DNA of 64,000 nucleotides from Caldilineaceae bacterium (GTDB lineage: Bacteria; Chloroflexota; Anaerolineae; Caldilineales; Caldilineaceae). Below the pieces are notes generated by a model. That model was not told where the DNA came from, did not search any database, and saw nothing but the letters and a program-made list of their open reading frames with translations. Numbering within the stretch: position 1 is the stretch's first letter; each line of letters opens with the position of its first letter. Made by a program: the position numbers and the translations under genes. The stretch spans positions 1-64,000 of the forward strand of contig JALHQH010000035.1 of the NCBI GenBank assembly GCA_022842065.1, read 5' to 3'. Of this stretch, positions 50,752-60,078 are shown piece after piece.

Positions 50752-53151
50752 TTACTGCAAATCCGCTTCCAACTCGACTTCGCGCTCGGTCAACTGCGCC
50801 AGTTGATCACTCGAAGCCGCCAACACCAGGCGATAGAGCCCGAAGTCGAGGTCAAAGGTCTCATCCTCACTGAGGCTGACGGTGAACTCGTTATTGCTGC
50901 CCACTTCGGCATCGCCCTGGGCAATAATTTTGTTGGTTGCGTCATCAACCAATAGGTAACGCAACGCCAATTCGCCCGGTCCACTTAGGGTAAAGGTCGC
51001 TTCGTACGCTTCACCCAGCACAATTGCCTCGGCGTTGCTTTCGGTAAATTCGATCAACTCGGGGGCACCGCGGTAGAGATCGGCCGCGGTGAAAGGATAA
51101 CTTTCATCGCGGAAAGCGTCAAGCTCGGCAAATTGGGCCGGCGGATCATAGCGGGCCAGTAGAAAGGGGCCGTTGCTGATAATGAAGTGACCGTGTTCGT
51201 CAAACCAGGCGAGCGCGGCTTTGTAGCGGGCATCAACCGTCTTGGCATCAATCACGGGTGTCTGTTCCCCAGGCAAGGTAAAGACCGCGGTGGGAAATGA
51301 CTTTTTGCGCTGCAGATCAAGCATGGTACGCCGTAACAGCCGCGCATCACGGTCGAGGACCAAGCTGATCCAGGGCACATTAAAGCGGGCCGCGGCGGTA
51401 TCACTGTAGGCGGCGCGGCGCTGTTTGAAGACCAGTTCATCAAGCGCATAGAGCAATTCCCACGGGGTCGCCAGGCCAGAGGGCGTGGCATAGGCCGCGA
51501 TGTAGTTGTCGTCAAAGTGCCAGAAATCGACGTAAACTTCGATATGGGTTTCATCGACAATGCGGAAACCACGGTAGGTTTCCAGTGAGGGGCGTGAGGT
51601 GGTGGCAATCACCGTTTCGATCTTGGCCTTTTCGGGATTGTAGGAGAGATCAAAGCCCTGGTAAAGACCATAGAGCAGATCAGCCATCGCCATCGGTTGG
51701 CCGTGGTGATAATTCGTGCCAAAGTATTGGCTATAGTCAAAGGTGACTTTGCTGACTGCTGCGACGCCGGTGCCGACCGCCTCCCATTTGCCTTTACTCG
51801 CATCCCACAAAAAGGCATCTGCCGGCACGTCAAGTTTACCATCCGGGCCGGCGGACTCGACTTCATAGGTCGCGCGGAAGGGTTGGGGAATACCGGTAAA
51901 GGGATCATTCCAGAGCGCCGGGTCGTTGAGTTGGCGGTAGATGTCGCTGCTGTAGACATCGCCAATGCCGCCGACGGGATTCCAGGTGGTGCGCTCGGTC
52001 CACACCCAGAGGTGACCGACCGTCAATTCGTCGCTATCTTCCTTGTAAGCCGTGCGCAATGTCCACAAGCCGCGTGGACCGGCGGCCAGATCCTGGGTGA
52101 TGCCCTGCACGCCTTTTTCGATGGCATAGGTGCTGTTCACCGTCGCCACCCAGATGCGCACCGACTCCTCCAGCCCGATGCGCGTCATCTCGCGATACAT
52201 CTCATCACGCGCCGCTTTGTCGGCAAACTCGCCGCGGAAGAGTTGCTGGCCCAGTTCGTCCAGCGCCTCATTTTCATATTGCCAGAAACCGGTCTGCTGC
52301 CAGCCGGGCAGGTTGCCGAGCCAGGGCGCGTTGAAAGAGTTGATGCTGCCAAAGTCGTAGCGGTTGGGCGCGCCGCGGCCCCAGCCTTCGGTGTAGATGT
52401 GCCAGCCAAATTGTTTGGGATCGGTTGAGTAAACCGTCTGAATTGCCGGGGCAAAGGGCTGATAGTTGGCATCAACCTGGAAGCCGGCCTCGCCCAACGC
52501 AGCGCGGACGAGATCGCCCAACTCGCGCCGTTCATCCTCCACGCGGATAATGAACTTGATCCGCACCGGCTTACCTTCATAAGTCCAGAAATCGTCCTCT
52601 AGCTCAGCACCGGCTTCCTCCATCGCAGCCGCAATCTCTTGGCGGGCAAACTCGGGATCATAGCGCAGATCCAGCTCTTGGATAATGTCAAAGACGGTGA
52701 GGTAGTCAAAATCGGTGGCGCTGTTGACGGTGTACATGGGGCTGGCCTGCCCTTGGTAGATCTCACGGGCCACAAATTCGCGGTCGATCAGCCGTTGCAT
52801 CGCCTGGCGCACTTTGGGCAACGAAAAGGGGTTGAGTTGCCCTTCGGGGGCCGGGGCGGGGTTGAGCAACAGCGAGAGCGTATTGGACGGCGCTTCGTAG
52901 AGGTTGACGTTGTCGCTATTTTGCAGCTTGCGTGCCGCCGCGATCTTCAAGTTGTAGTAGTAGAGATCCATCTCCCCTGCTTCCAACTCGAGCGGGGCGC
53001 GGTCAACGTCAAAGGCTTTGAAGTAGAGCTTGTCCACCGCGGGCCCTGGTTGATCGGTGGGGGGCGTGTAATCCTCTTGCGCCAGCACCGCAGGGGCAAG
53101 TGGCAAGAGTAAACTCAAAATCAAGCAGCAGCGAATGATTGACCGTAACAT
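50752..53151 (-). CDS. ABC transporter extracellular solute-binding protein, family 5 type, unusually long
   Basis: 799 residues; usual family-5 proteins have 500-600. A signal peptide ends ...PAVLAQ, with no lipobox Cys. The family signature area is visible in LSLLLNPAPAPEG...PFSLPKVRQAMQRLIDREFVAREIYQG, with a second lobe around LGEAGFQVDANYQPF and GWGRGAPNRYDFGSI. The chain continues into a second large region (about 360-700) and a final beta-domain (ELALRYLLVDDATNKIIAQGDAEVG). It would deliver peptides or oligosaccharides to the permease pair downstream. GGGAGAG precedes the ATG. Confidence 0.88.
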   Translation of the reverse strand: MLRSIIRCCLILSLLLPLAPAVLAQEDYTPPTDQPGPAVDKLYFKAFDVDRAPLELEAGEMDLYYYNLKIAAARKLQNSDNVNLYEAPSNTLSLLLNPAPAPEGQLNPFSLPKVRQAMQRLIDREFVAREIYQGQASPMYTVNSATDFDYLTVFDIIQELDLRYDPEFARQEIAAAMEEAGAELEDDFWTYEGKPVRIKFIIRVEDERRELGDLVRAALGEAGFQVDANYQPFAPAIQTVYSTDPKQFGWHIYTEGWGRGAPNRYDFGSINSFNAPWLGNLPGWQQTGFWQYENEALDELGQQLFRGEFADKAARDEMYREMTRIGLEESVRIWVATVNSTYAIEKGVQGITQDLAAGPRGLWTLRTAYKEDSDELTVGHLWVWTERTTWNPVGGIGDVYSSDIYRQLNDPALWNDPFTGIPQPFRATYEVESAGPDGKLDVPADAFLWDASKGKWEAVGTGVAAVSKVTFDYSQYFGTNYHHGQPMAMADLLYGLYQGFDLSYNPEKAKIETVIATTSRPSLETYRGFRIVDETHIEVYVDFWHFDDNYIAAYATPSGLATPWELLYALDELVFKQRRAAYSDTAAARFNVPWISLVLDRDARLLRRTMLDLQRKKSFPTAVFTLPGEQTPVIDAKTVDARYKAALAWFDEHGHFIISNGPFLLARYDPPAQFAELDAFRDESYPFTAADLYRGAPELIEFTESNAEAIVLGEAYEATFTLSGPGELALRYLLVDDATNKIIAQGDAEVGSNNEFTVSLSEDETFDLDFGLYRLVLAASSDQLAQLTEREVELEADLQ

Positions 53152-53215
53152 TTTTCTCTCCCTGATTGGCGGGTTAAAACCCGCGGCGGACAGACCGCGC
53201 GATTACCACAGTGAT

Positions 53216-53527
53216 TTAACTTTCCTGCTTGCGTGCTTCTCGCCACCGCGCGATCGCTTGCTTTGACTCGCGGCTGGGCGTCCCGGTTAGTAAGGCAACT
53301 ACTGGGATCAATTCATCAACTTGTTCCCAGAAGATGATGTCACGTCCCTCTGCATCTTCAAAGATCCGCCAGTTGTTACGTTCATTTGGCGTGGCGTGCT
53401 GTAGCCGTGGATACCATGTGAGTGGCGCGGTTACTGTACGTCCATCCTCAATTTGAACCGATAGTTGGTTGTGATTGACGGCCACTGTTTTCACGCGCGA
53501 TTGAATTTCAATTGTCGCAATGCTCAT
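53216..53527 (-). CDS. DUF2442 domain protein
   Basis: 103 residues. The DUF2442 fold is recognisable: VAVNHNQLSVQIEDGRTVTAPLTWYPRL, then ATPNERNNWRIFEDAEGRDIIFWEQVDE. The C-terminus is a basic helix (SKQAIARWREARKQES). DUF2442 proteins usually sit beside DUF4160 or RelE-like proteins in toxin-antitoxin-like pairs. Here it follows an antitoxin-like frame by 16 bases. It probably binds DNA or the partner; its exact function is unknown. Confidence 0.88.
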   Translation of the reverse strand: MSIATIEIQSRVKTVAVNHNQLSVQIEDGRTVTAPLTWYPRLQHATPNERNNWRIFEDAEGRDIIFWEQVDELIPVVALLTGTPSRESKQAIARWREARKQES

Positions 53528-53543
53528 TTAATCTATTCATTGA

Positions 53544-53792
53544 CTATGGTACAAGTAATCGAGCTTGTGCATCTTTCAGCGAAACGCGCTTAGTTTGCCT
53601 CTTTCGTTGCTCCAGCAGTGCCATTAATTGTTCATTACTGCGTGTTATGGCGATTTCCTGCGCAAAGCTATCGATTTCTGCCAAGATAAATTTGCTGCCG
53701 TCAGGCAATTGTAGAATGAGATTCTCTGCGCGAGCCTCGTCTAGCAGCAGTGAAATGCTCGGGTCAGCAGCATCTAGTGTGATTGTCTTCGT
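53544..53792 (-). CDS. Antitoxin-like protein without a normal start codon
   Basis: Reading the minus strand gives an open frame ending at 53544. It contains KTITLDAADPSISLLLDEA, then ENLILQLPDGSKFILAEID, then LTR/ITRSNEQLMALLEQRKR. This pattern resembles small antitoxins found next to RelE-like toxins in Cyanobacteria and Chloroflexota. The natural start would be the codon before KTITLD, but that codon is ACG (53790-53792), one base from ATG. No other start codon lies in frame downstream of the TGA at about 53808. With ACG as start it would be 82 residues. It may be translated poorly, or be inactivated along with the toxin remnant that overlaps it. Confidence 0.5.
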   Translation of the reverse strand, partial: TKTITLDAADPSISLLLDEARAENLILQLPDGSKFILAEIDSFAQEIAITRSNEQLMALLEQRKRQTKRVSLKDAQARLLVP

Positions 53793-53896
53793 AGTTCGTA
53801 CGCTACTTCAATGCCGTCGAAAATTCGTTGCTGCTCGTGTTTACGAAAGACACGCATATCTTCGATGGCATCTATTGTAATATCAATTTCAAACAT
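53774..53896 (-). pseudogene. Truncated RelE-like toxin remnant
   Basis: A 40-codon frame from ATG 53896 begins MFEIDITIDAIEDMRVFRKH, then EQQRIFDGIE, then YELRR. This is the N-terminal half of a RelE/ParE-type toxin, where the first beta strand and two helices are normally followed by a four-stranded sheet bearing the active site. The frame then meets a TAG at 53774, and the missing 40-50 residues are not found in any frame. The jump from DGIE to YELRR suggests an internal deletion. It starts 11 bases after the stop of the sugar-binding-protein gene. Confidence 0.55.
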
Positions 53897-53907
53897 AAAC
53901 GAATTGT

Positions 53908-55236
53908 TTACCGGAAAAATTCTAATGTCCGCACGACTGATGCATCGATCGACGCATCCAAGGTTGAATCGCCGTGAAAGGCGCGCTCCAGCTCCTCGCT
54001 CACCAAAAATTCGATGTCAACCCAGGTATCCATCACCGGCACGGCGCGAATGTAGGGGATGGTGTCGAGGAACGCGGCGCGGTTATTCTTTGGCGGCAGG
54101 TCGGATTCGAGAAAGGCCGGCGATTCAGCCACAGCCTTCAGCGATGGCACGGTGCGTCCGGATTTGGCCAAGATAGTCTGCCCTGCCACCGAGTTTGCAT
54201 ACTCAATAAAGGTCCAGGCCGCGTCTTTGTTTTCGGTTGCCGCGGCCATACAGAAGGCATCGGCATGGAGAATGCCGGCGCGGCCTGCTGGCCCGACCGG
54301 TAAGGGCGCAACATCCCAGGTGAAACTTTCAATCGTGCGGTAGGTGGGAACCCCGCGCCGACTGTTCATAAACATGCCCAGCCGACCGTTGAGGAAGCGA
54401 CTCTCACTGGCCTCGGCCCCTTCCTGCACAGCATCGGGGGTGACGTGGTGCTTGACTTGGAGGTCGATAAACCACTGTAGCGCCGCTTTGGTGGCTGGGG
54501 CGTCGAGGGTAAGAGCCGTGGGGTTGACCGGATCATCGACGAGATCACCACCATTCGCCCAAATGAAGGGCGCCACGCGGAAGATCGTGGCATCGGTGCC
54601 CAGACCGTAGATGTCGGTCAGCCCATCACCATTCGTGTCTTTGGTAATGGCCAACGCTGCCGCCAAAAAGTCATCCCATGTCCAATCGCTGCTGGGCAAA
54701 GGCACGCCGGCCACGGTAAAGAGATCCTGGTTATAGTAGACCACCAGGCTGGAGAGATTCTGCGGAATGCACGTCAACGTGCCGTCCCAATAGTAGGGGG
54801 CCATTGATTCGACAAAGAAGTCTTCCTCGGCGATCAATTCGCTTTCGGCCAGATAGGGACCGAGTGGCTCCAGTAACTTGCGCGCCGCAAAGGGGCCATA
54901 ACGCCGGTAGTTGAGCAATACGATGTCGGCCGGCGTACCCGCGGCAAAATCTGCCCCTAGCCGGCTGCGATAATCGTTCTGGCTGGGAATGTGGATCAAC
55001 TCGACGGTAATGTTGCGCTGCTCGGCCTGAAAGGCGGCCACGACGGCCTCATAAGCTGCTTTTTCGGCGGGGTCGCCAAAGACCATAAAGGAGATCGTTT
55101 GGGGATCACCTGTCGTGGGCGCACTCGTTGTTGGCGATTCAGAGGACTGGGGCAGATTTGCCGTGCAGCCGGTTAAGACTAGTAAAAAATAGGCGACTAA
55201 AATCCAGCGAAATTGTATAAACCGATTATGCTTCAT
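53908..55236 (-). CDS. ABC transporter extracellular sugar-binding protein, family 1 lipoprotein
   Basis: 442 residues. The lipobox is LVLTGC, with Cys24 as lipidation site, followed by a Ser/Thr-rich tether ([17 protein letters not shown]). Mature family-1 text: [24 protein letters not shown], then [32 protein letters not shown], and the ligand-cleft region [21 protein letters not shown]. The Ca-loop-like DTNGDGLTD is typical of this family. It should deliver a sugar to the MalF/MalG-like pair downstream. A 72-base imperfect palindrome separates it from the upstream permease gene. Confidence 0.92.
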   Translation of the reverse strand: MKHNRFIQFRWILVAYFLLVLTGCTANLPQSSESPTTSAPTTGDPQTISFMVFGDPAEKAAYEAVVAAFQAEQRNITVELIHIPSQNDYRSRLGADFAAGTPADIVLLNYRRYGPFAARKLLEPLGPYLAESELIAEEDFFVESMAPYYWDGTLTCIPQNLSSLVVYYNQDLFTVAGVPLPSSDWTWDDFLAAALAITKDTNGDGLTDIYGLGTDATIFRVAPFIWANGGDLVDDPVNPTALTLDAPATKAALQWFIDLQVKHHVTPDAVQEGAEASESRFLNGRLGMFMNSRRGVPTYRTIESFTWDVAPLPVGPAGRAGILHADAFCMAAATENKDAAWTFIEYANSVAGQTILAKSGRTVPSLKAVAESPAFLESDLPPKNNRAAFLDTIPYIRAVPVMDTWVDIEFLVSEELERAFHGDSTLDASIDASVVRTLEFFR

Positions 55237-55260
55237 TCGAGATTATCCTAATGCCTAGTG

Positions 55261-55332
55261 GCGGGTATAGACGCGGATTTAGGTGGCGCGGATTTACAGA
55301 TCCGCGCACCACAAATCCGTGTCTATACCCGC
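55261..55332. repeat. 72-base imperfect palindrome
   Basis: Arms of about 34 bases (GCGGGTATAGACGCGGATTT and its complement ending TCTATACCCGC) pair with a few mismatches around a short loop. It lies between the sugar-binding-protein start and the MalG-like stop on the minus strand. It may regulate the relative expression of binding protein and permeases by slowing RNA decay. Confidence 0.8.
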
Positions 55333-55348
55333 ACCTGTAAACCTACCA

Positions 55349-56200
55349 TTACCGCACCAACCCTGCCAACCGCCCCTCCATCCATGCAAAACGCTGGACG
55401 GCAAAATAGCCAATCACGACGGGGACGGTCATTACTGTTGCGCCGGCCATTAATAGCGACCAGTTGGTGAGATCAAGCTGTTGTAACATGCGCAAGCCAA
55501 TCGCCAAAGTATAACGTTTTTCCGATTTGAGATAGAGCAGGGGATCAATAAAATCGCTCCAGTAGTGAATAAAGGTCAAAATGCCGACTGCGACGACGGT
55601 TGCCTGGGCGAGTGGTAACCCGAGCCGCCACCAGATTAGCAAGGCCCCTGCCCCATCGAGCCGAGCGGATTCAAACAACTCAAGCGGCACGCGGCGGTAG
55701 GTCCAGTAAAAGAGCAGGACAAACGAGGCACTCGTCCCCATGACTGCCGGGGCGACCAAGGCTGCATAACTGTCGATCAGCCCTAACTCCTTAAAAATGA
55801 CAAAACGGGCCAACCACATGGCGGTGCTGGGGGCCATCATCAGGATGACCGCCAGCAAAACCAGCCGTTGACGCGCCCTGGTGGGCAGTTGGGCAATGGC
55901 AAAACCCGCCCACGAGGCGCTGATCAAGGTGATCGTTACCCCCAAGAAACCTACCCACAGCGAACTGCGTATGTAACCGGCCAGCGGTACGATCTGAAAG
56001 ATCGTGCTGTAGTTCGACCAGGCGATTGGTTGCGGCAGCCATTCCACGGTGACTGGCGGCGGCAACCCAGGCATGCGCAGCGAACCGGCCACTAACCAGA
56101 GTAAGGGGACAACAAAAAGTGTTGCAATACTTAGCGCCACCCCGTGATAGAGGATGTTTCCCAGCCAGGTCAACCAGCGGCGGTTTCGGCTAGATGTCAT
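55349..56200 (-). CDS. Carbohydrate ABC transporter permease, MalG-like
   Basis: 283 residues, six predicted membrane spans. The family's cytoplasmic EAA loop is visible as LFESARLDGAGALLIWWRLGLPLAQ. The FPLLWLVAGSLR-like start and the WSDFIDPLLYL motif before the last spans are typical. The start overlaps the end of the MalF-like gene by 11 bases, so they are translationally coupled. No sugar-type ATPase gene is present in the window, so a shared MsmK-like ATPase elsewhere is expected. Confidence 0.92.
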   Translation of the reverse strand: MTSSRNRRWLTWLGNILYHGVALSIATLFVVPLLWLVAGSLRMPGLPPPVTVEWLPQPIAWSNYSTIFQIVPLAGYIRSSLWVGFLGVTITLISASWAGFAIAQLPTRARQRLVLLAVILMMAPSTAMWLARFVIFKELGLIDSYAALVAPAVMGTSASFVLLFYWTYRRVPLELFESARLDGAGALLIWWRLGLPLAQATVVAVGILTFIHYWSDFIDPLLYLKSEKRYTLAIGLRMLQQLDLTNWSLLMAGATVMTVPVVIGYFAVQRFAWMEGRLAGLVR

Positions 56201-57104
56201 CGCTATACCCCCAGCCCCCGCGCAGGCGATAGAGCAGGTAAAGCAATACCCCCACCACGCTTAACATGATCACCATCATCGCCGCGGCATGGCCAAAGCG
56301 GAACCGGTCGAACGCCTCTTCAAAGATCAGCAACGGCATGAAAAGGGTGGCATAATAGGGGCGCCCACCGGTCATCAAATAGGCGGGGGCAAAGGTGCTC
56401 TGCGCCGAGGCAATGATATCGCGAATCGTCAATAACATCAACCAGGGCATCAGCAACGGCAGGGTGATCTGCCCAAACATCTGCCAACGACTGGCCCCAT
56501 CGACCGCCGCGGCATCATAATGTTCATGGGGCACATCCTGTAGCCCCGCCAGCAACATGATAAAGCCTTCACCAATTTGGAAACAGGACATTAGCACAAT
56601 GGCGAGCAAGGCGAGCCGGGCGTCAACTAACCAGAGTGGTTGCGGTAGCCCCAGCCAGCCTAGCAACTGGTTTAACGGCCCGTAAAGCGGATTATAGATC
56701 CAGAGCCAGATAAAGGCATAGGCTATCGCCGGGATGACCGTGGGCAGGTAGATGGCGGTGCGATACCAACGGTTGCCGCGCCGTGGCCGGTTAAAAAACA
56801 AGGCCAACCCCAATGCCCCCAGCAGGCGCATGGGCACAGCCAACACGACATAGAGCAGTGAATTGCGCAACGCAATCCAAAAGAGATCGCGGCGCAACAC
56901 AATGCCGAACGTTTCAATGCCACGCCAGACTGGGGCCGATAAGGCGTCATATTCCGTGAAGGCTAGCGCCAGATTCAAGATCATCGGCAACAAGACCAAC
57001 ACGACTGTCCCCAGCAGAAAAGGGATTAACATCAACCACAGGGACAAGTGGTAGCGGCCACTACTGCCACTCCCACCCCCAAACCAACGCCAAATTTGTG
57101 TCAA
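56190..57104 (-). CDS. Carbohydrate ABC transporter permease, MalF-like
   Basis: 304 residues with six membrane spans. The EAA loop is DVPHEHYDAAAVDGASRWQMFGQITLPLL. The start TTG at 57104 is the first possible codon in frame; no ATG/GTG upstream is in frame, and the true start may be TTG or an internal Met near residue 26. It pairs with the MalG-like gene (11-base overlap). The repeat array at 57125-57233 lies just upstream and may mark a transcript boundary. Confidence 0.88.
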   Translation of the reverse strand: MTQIWRWFGGGSGSSGRYHLSLWLMLIPFLLGTVVLVLLPMILNLALAFTEYDALSAPVWRGIETFGIVLRRDLFWIALRNSLLYVVLAVPMRLLGALGLALFFNRPRRGNRWYRTAIYLPTVIPAIAYAFIWLWIYNPLYGPLNQLLGWLGLPQPLWLVDARLALLAIVLMSCFQIGEGFIMLLAGLQDVPHEHYDAAAVDGASRWQMFGQITLPLLMPWLMLLTIRDIIASAQSTFAPAYLMTGGRPYYATLFMPLLIFEEAFDRFRFGHAAAMMVIMLSVVGVLLYLLYRLRGGWGYSDDI

Positions 57105-57124
57105 ACCGCATTGCTTTCTATGTG

Positions 57125-57233
57125 AGGGGTAGGCAAGTAAACGGGTAAATCGGTAGAACGGTAAATCGGTAGAACGGTAAATCGGTTAATCCCTACCGAT
57201 CTACCGATTTACCGATTTACCTGCCTCCCTCCC
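57125..57233. repeat. GGTAAATCGGTAGA tandem array with inverted half
   Basis: The left half has repeated units GGTAAATCGGTAGAAC (57144-57186). The right half reads CTACCGATCTACCGATTTACCGATTTACC, the reverse complement. The two halves together could fold into a long stem. The same words recur at 61234-61350, on the other side of the ABC ATPase gene. Confidence 0.82.
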
Positions 57234-59789
57234 CTACCCATCCTGCCGCCGTTGGGCCTGGCGCAGTTGGGTAAAAACGACACCTATGAGCACCCCAACC
57301 AGCCCAACGAGACCCAACGCCAACTCGCTGTTGGCCGCGAGGAAGCCGGTGGCGGCAACTTGCGGCGCGACGGTCGCCGGTGCTGCAACCGCCTGCTCTT
57401 GCAACAAGCCCTTGATCGCGCTTAACTCCGCTTCGACCGCGGTCAGGCGCTCCGGGCTGTAATTGGCCTGTTGATTGGGGCGCAGATCCGGCTCCGTTGA
57501 CGCGCTGGGGTTGGCCAGGGCATCAAGCTGCTCATTTAACTCATCCAGTTCGGTCTTGACGTTGTCAAAACCAAATTCCATGTAGAAGGAAGACGAGGCA
57601 AAGTTGCCCGATCCGTCCACCAGCGATACCTGATGAGGCCCTTCGCCGGAGATGGGAATGAAAACACTGGCGGTGATGCGCCCATCTGAATTTGTCCGCC
57701 CCGCCGCCACCGTTGAGCCGCTTACCTGGAGATAGTAATCAATGTCCGGCTGGAAGCCATGCCCTTGGACGGTAATCGTTTCGCCACCGGCCCCGGCATC
57801 GGGGCTGAGGAAGATTTCCGGGTTCGCCATCTGCCGCTTGCGGGCAAAGCCAATCTTCTGGTTGGTGCCGCCAAACTCAGCTAGCCGGCCATCGGCCCAG
57901 ACCATGTAAGCTTCTTCGTCGGTGGCGGCAATCGCAAAGTAGTCGCCGATAAAAAGGCCCTGCGGAAAGGCTTTGTTGGGATTAGTGGGGAAATCGGTCA
58001 CGCGGGCATCGCCCACATCCAACCCCAGTTCTTCATCCTTAAAGCCCCAAGTCTCGCCGCCATCTGCCGAGGTGGTATAGTAAATGTGGTAGCGCGCCTC
58101 GACCGGATCATCGCGGAAGTCGCCCCACATCACATGGAGATGCCCGTTGGGTGAGACATCGACCGCCGGGAAGAACTGGGCGGCGTTGGTCTCATCCTGG
58201 TTGAGTCGTTTGGGGCGTGACCAGCGATTGCCGCCATCGTTGGAACGCAGGAAGTAGATATCACCTTCATCGGCTGGGCGCTCGGGCGGCAGGGCGGTGA
58301 AGACCAGGTAAAGTTCATCATTCGGCCCAACTGCCGCCTTGGGAAAGACTGAGGCCCAGTAACGGAAATAGGCGGTACGTGGCCGGAAGCCTGGTTCGAG
58401 GAAACTGGCAATCCGTTTTGGTTTTTCAAAGGTGACACCGCCATCTTCCGAGCGGGCCATGTAAAACTCGCCTAACCCCTGCTGCGACTCATCTTCGGTG
58501 CTGTCAAACCAGAAGACGTAGACAATCCCCTTGGAATCGACTGCCGGCACCACGCCTTGGACCGTGCGTTTGTTGCCTTCCTCTTCGGCCTCGCCCTGTT
58601 GCAACATATCACTGCTGCCGATACCTTGCAGGACGCGTTGGGCCGGCAACTCGATCTCCGTCTCCTGCGTGCCGTTAAGCGCGGCGCTTTCCGAGCTCAT
58701 TTCACCGGATTCCATTTCGCCCGCTTCACTCTCCTCGCCATAGACGCGGCGGACCGTGGGGCCGGCGGCAACAGGTTCTGACCAGGTTGCGCCCTGATCA
58801 GACGAGGAGACAATAAAGGGCGTGGTTTCGACGGTTGGCACACCCAGCACCGGCACCTCGCCGATGTAGAGGAGATCGTAGAGGGTCTTGAATTCCACAT
58901 AGGTGACATAGATCACCTCCTGATCTTCCACCGTGGGGTGAGGGCCAGTGGTCATCCACGGTTTGTCGAGGAAACTAAGGGCGATGGTGCCGCGCAGCCG
59001 CCCAACCGAGTCCACTTCCACACCGGAAGTCTCGACGCCGCTTTTGGCCGTGGCAATCGGTTCACCCCAGGTGTAGCCGCCGTCACTCGAAACTGCGACG
59101 GCAATGCTGGAGATCAACGCTTCACCAGAGGCCCCGCCGATCCCATACTCCTCCGCGCCAATCGAAATCGAGGCGATGTAGACATTGCCCTGGCTGTCAA
59201 ACTCGACTACCGGATCACCGCCGGCCCCCAGATCATCGCGCACATATTTGGTCTGGATTGGGCCATCCCAGTTGGCGCCACCATCAATGCTGACGTAAAC
59301 GCTGTTGGCAGGAAAGTTATAGTCAATCACGCCCAAAACCAGATGATCCGGATCTAATGGATCGACGGCAATGTCCGGTTCGGTCTGCAGCCGGCGGTCG
59401 CTATAATCGCGCGTGACAAGCAGGCTGCGACTAAAGGCCGGGGCTGGGTCGCGATAGGGCACAAGTACACCGGGCGCGCCTTGGGCCAACGGACTATTTA
59501 AGCCAACCGCCGGGTTACTCAGCCCATCCAGCGACCGACCGGTGACCGCATTCCACTCGGGCATTTCATTGCCAGGGCGTACATCAAGTCCGCGCGCCAT
59601 TAGCCAACCAGGGCCGGAGATCAGATCCTGGATTGGCTCCATCAGATTTAGCCGGTTATTGGTGTTAACCACCGTAGGCGTGGCCCCCCCTGTGTCCTGG
59701 GGCGCAGCTTGGGCGATGACCTGATGCACACTGCCCAGGAGCAGTGCCGAAAGTAGGGTAAGTGAAAGCAATAAGCGCAGAAATGCCAT
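57234..59789 (-). CDS. Membrane-anchored sialidase-like (Asp-box) protein
   Basis: About 851 residues from the ATG at 59789 (GGAGG ten bases upstream); a TTG two codons earlier is possible. A signal peptide ends ...VIAQA. Six Asp-boxes form a propeller over about 110-640: SIDGGANW, SSDGGYTW, SSDQGATW, SEDGGVTF, SNDGGNRW, SADGGETW. A roughly 60-residue Glu/Ser-rich insert (GEESEAGEMESGEMSSE) interrupts it near 355. An IPT/TIG-like Ig domain follows (about 660-745), then a coiled segment (ELDELNEQLDALAN), and a C-terminal span (LALGLVGLVGVLIGVVF) with basic end. The sialidase Arg triad is not evident, so it may bind rather than cleave glycans. It lies between the sugar permeases and the oligopeptide ATPase gene. 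Confidence 0.82.
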   Translation of the reverse strand: MAFLRLLLSLTLLSALLLGSVHQVIAQAAPQDTGGATPTVVNTNNRLNLMEPIQDLISGPGWLMARGLDVRPGNEMPEWNAVTGRSLDGLSNPAVGLNSPLAQGAPGVLVPYRDPAPAFSRSLLVTRDYSDRRLQTEPDIAVDPLDPDHLVLGVIDYNFPANSVYVSIDGGANWDGPIQTKYVRDDLGAGGDPVVEFDSQGNVYIASISIGAEEYGIGGASGEALISSIAVAVSSDGGYTWGEPIATAKSGVETSGVEVDSVGRLRGTIALSFLDKPWMTTGPHPTVEDQEVIYVTYVEFKTLYDLLYIGEVPVLGVPTVETTPFIVSSSDQGATWSEPVAAGPTVRRVYGEESEAGEMESGEMSSESAALNGTQETEIELPAQRVLQGIGSSDMLQQGEAEEEGNKRTVQGVVPAVDSKGIVYVFWFDSTEDESQQGLGEFYMARSEDGGVTFEKPKRIASFLEPGFRPRTAYFRYWASVFPKAAVGPNDELYLVFTALPPERPADEGDIYFLRSNDGGNRWSRPKRLNQDETNAAQFFPAVDVSPNGHLHVMWGDFRDDPVEARYHIYYTTSADGGETWGFKDEELGLDVGDARVTDFPTNPNKAFPQGLFIGDYFAIAATDEEAYMVWADGRLAEFGGTNQKIGFARKRQMANPEIFLSPDAGAGGETITVQGHGFQPDIDYYLQVSGSTVAAGRTNSDGRITASVFIPISGEGPHQVSLVDGSGNFASSSFYMEFGFDNVKTELDELNEQLDALANPSASTEPDLRPNQQANYSPERLTAVEAELSAIKGLLQEQAVAAPATVAPQVAATGFLAANSELALGLVGLVGVLIGVVFTQLRQAQRRQDG

Positions 59790-59903
59790 GGTCAATCAGC
59801 CTCCAGTGGTTAATGAATGGCGAGTGGTCGGTCGCATGTTATCAATAGACCTTAGCGTTCCTGTAGGATCACTAGATCGCGACGGGGATTTGACAATCCC
59901 CTA

Positions 59904-60027
59904 AGGCTATTCCAGAAAAATAAGTATCCAAGGTGACTGTCACTGTCCAGTACAATCCCGGTACGACCGGCGGGCTGTGGACAGTGACAGTCACCTGACC
60001 CGGATATTTATTTCTGCGGAACAGCCT
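59904..60027. repeat. About 124-base imperfect inverted repeat
   Basis: The inner arms GGTGACTGTCACTGTCCA and TGGACAGTGACAGTCACC are 18-base perfect complements. The outer arms (AGGCTATTCCAGAAAAATAAG... and ...TTATTTCTGCGGAACAGCCT) pair imperfectly. There is no reading frame. It fills much of the 289-base gap between the Asp-box protein gene and the ATPase gene and has the size of a small MITE or a dispersed hairpin. No target duplication was identified. Confidence 0.75.
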
Positions 60028-60078
60028 AAGAGCAGATGTTGGAATTTGCTGCTTATGTTACGTGAAATCGAACAACGA

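Noticed and set aside
53512..53880. 122-codon plus-strand frame between DUF2442 and the sugar-binding-protein gene
   Set aside because: The minus strand reads as antitoxin- and toxin-like protein across the same bases. The plus-strand translation is Cys/Ser-rich without a domain.
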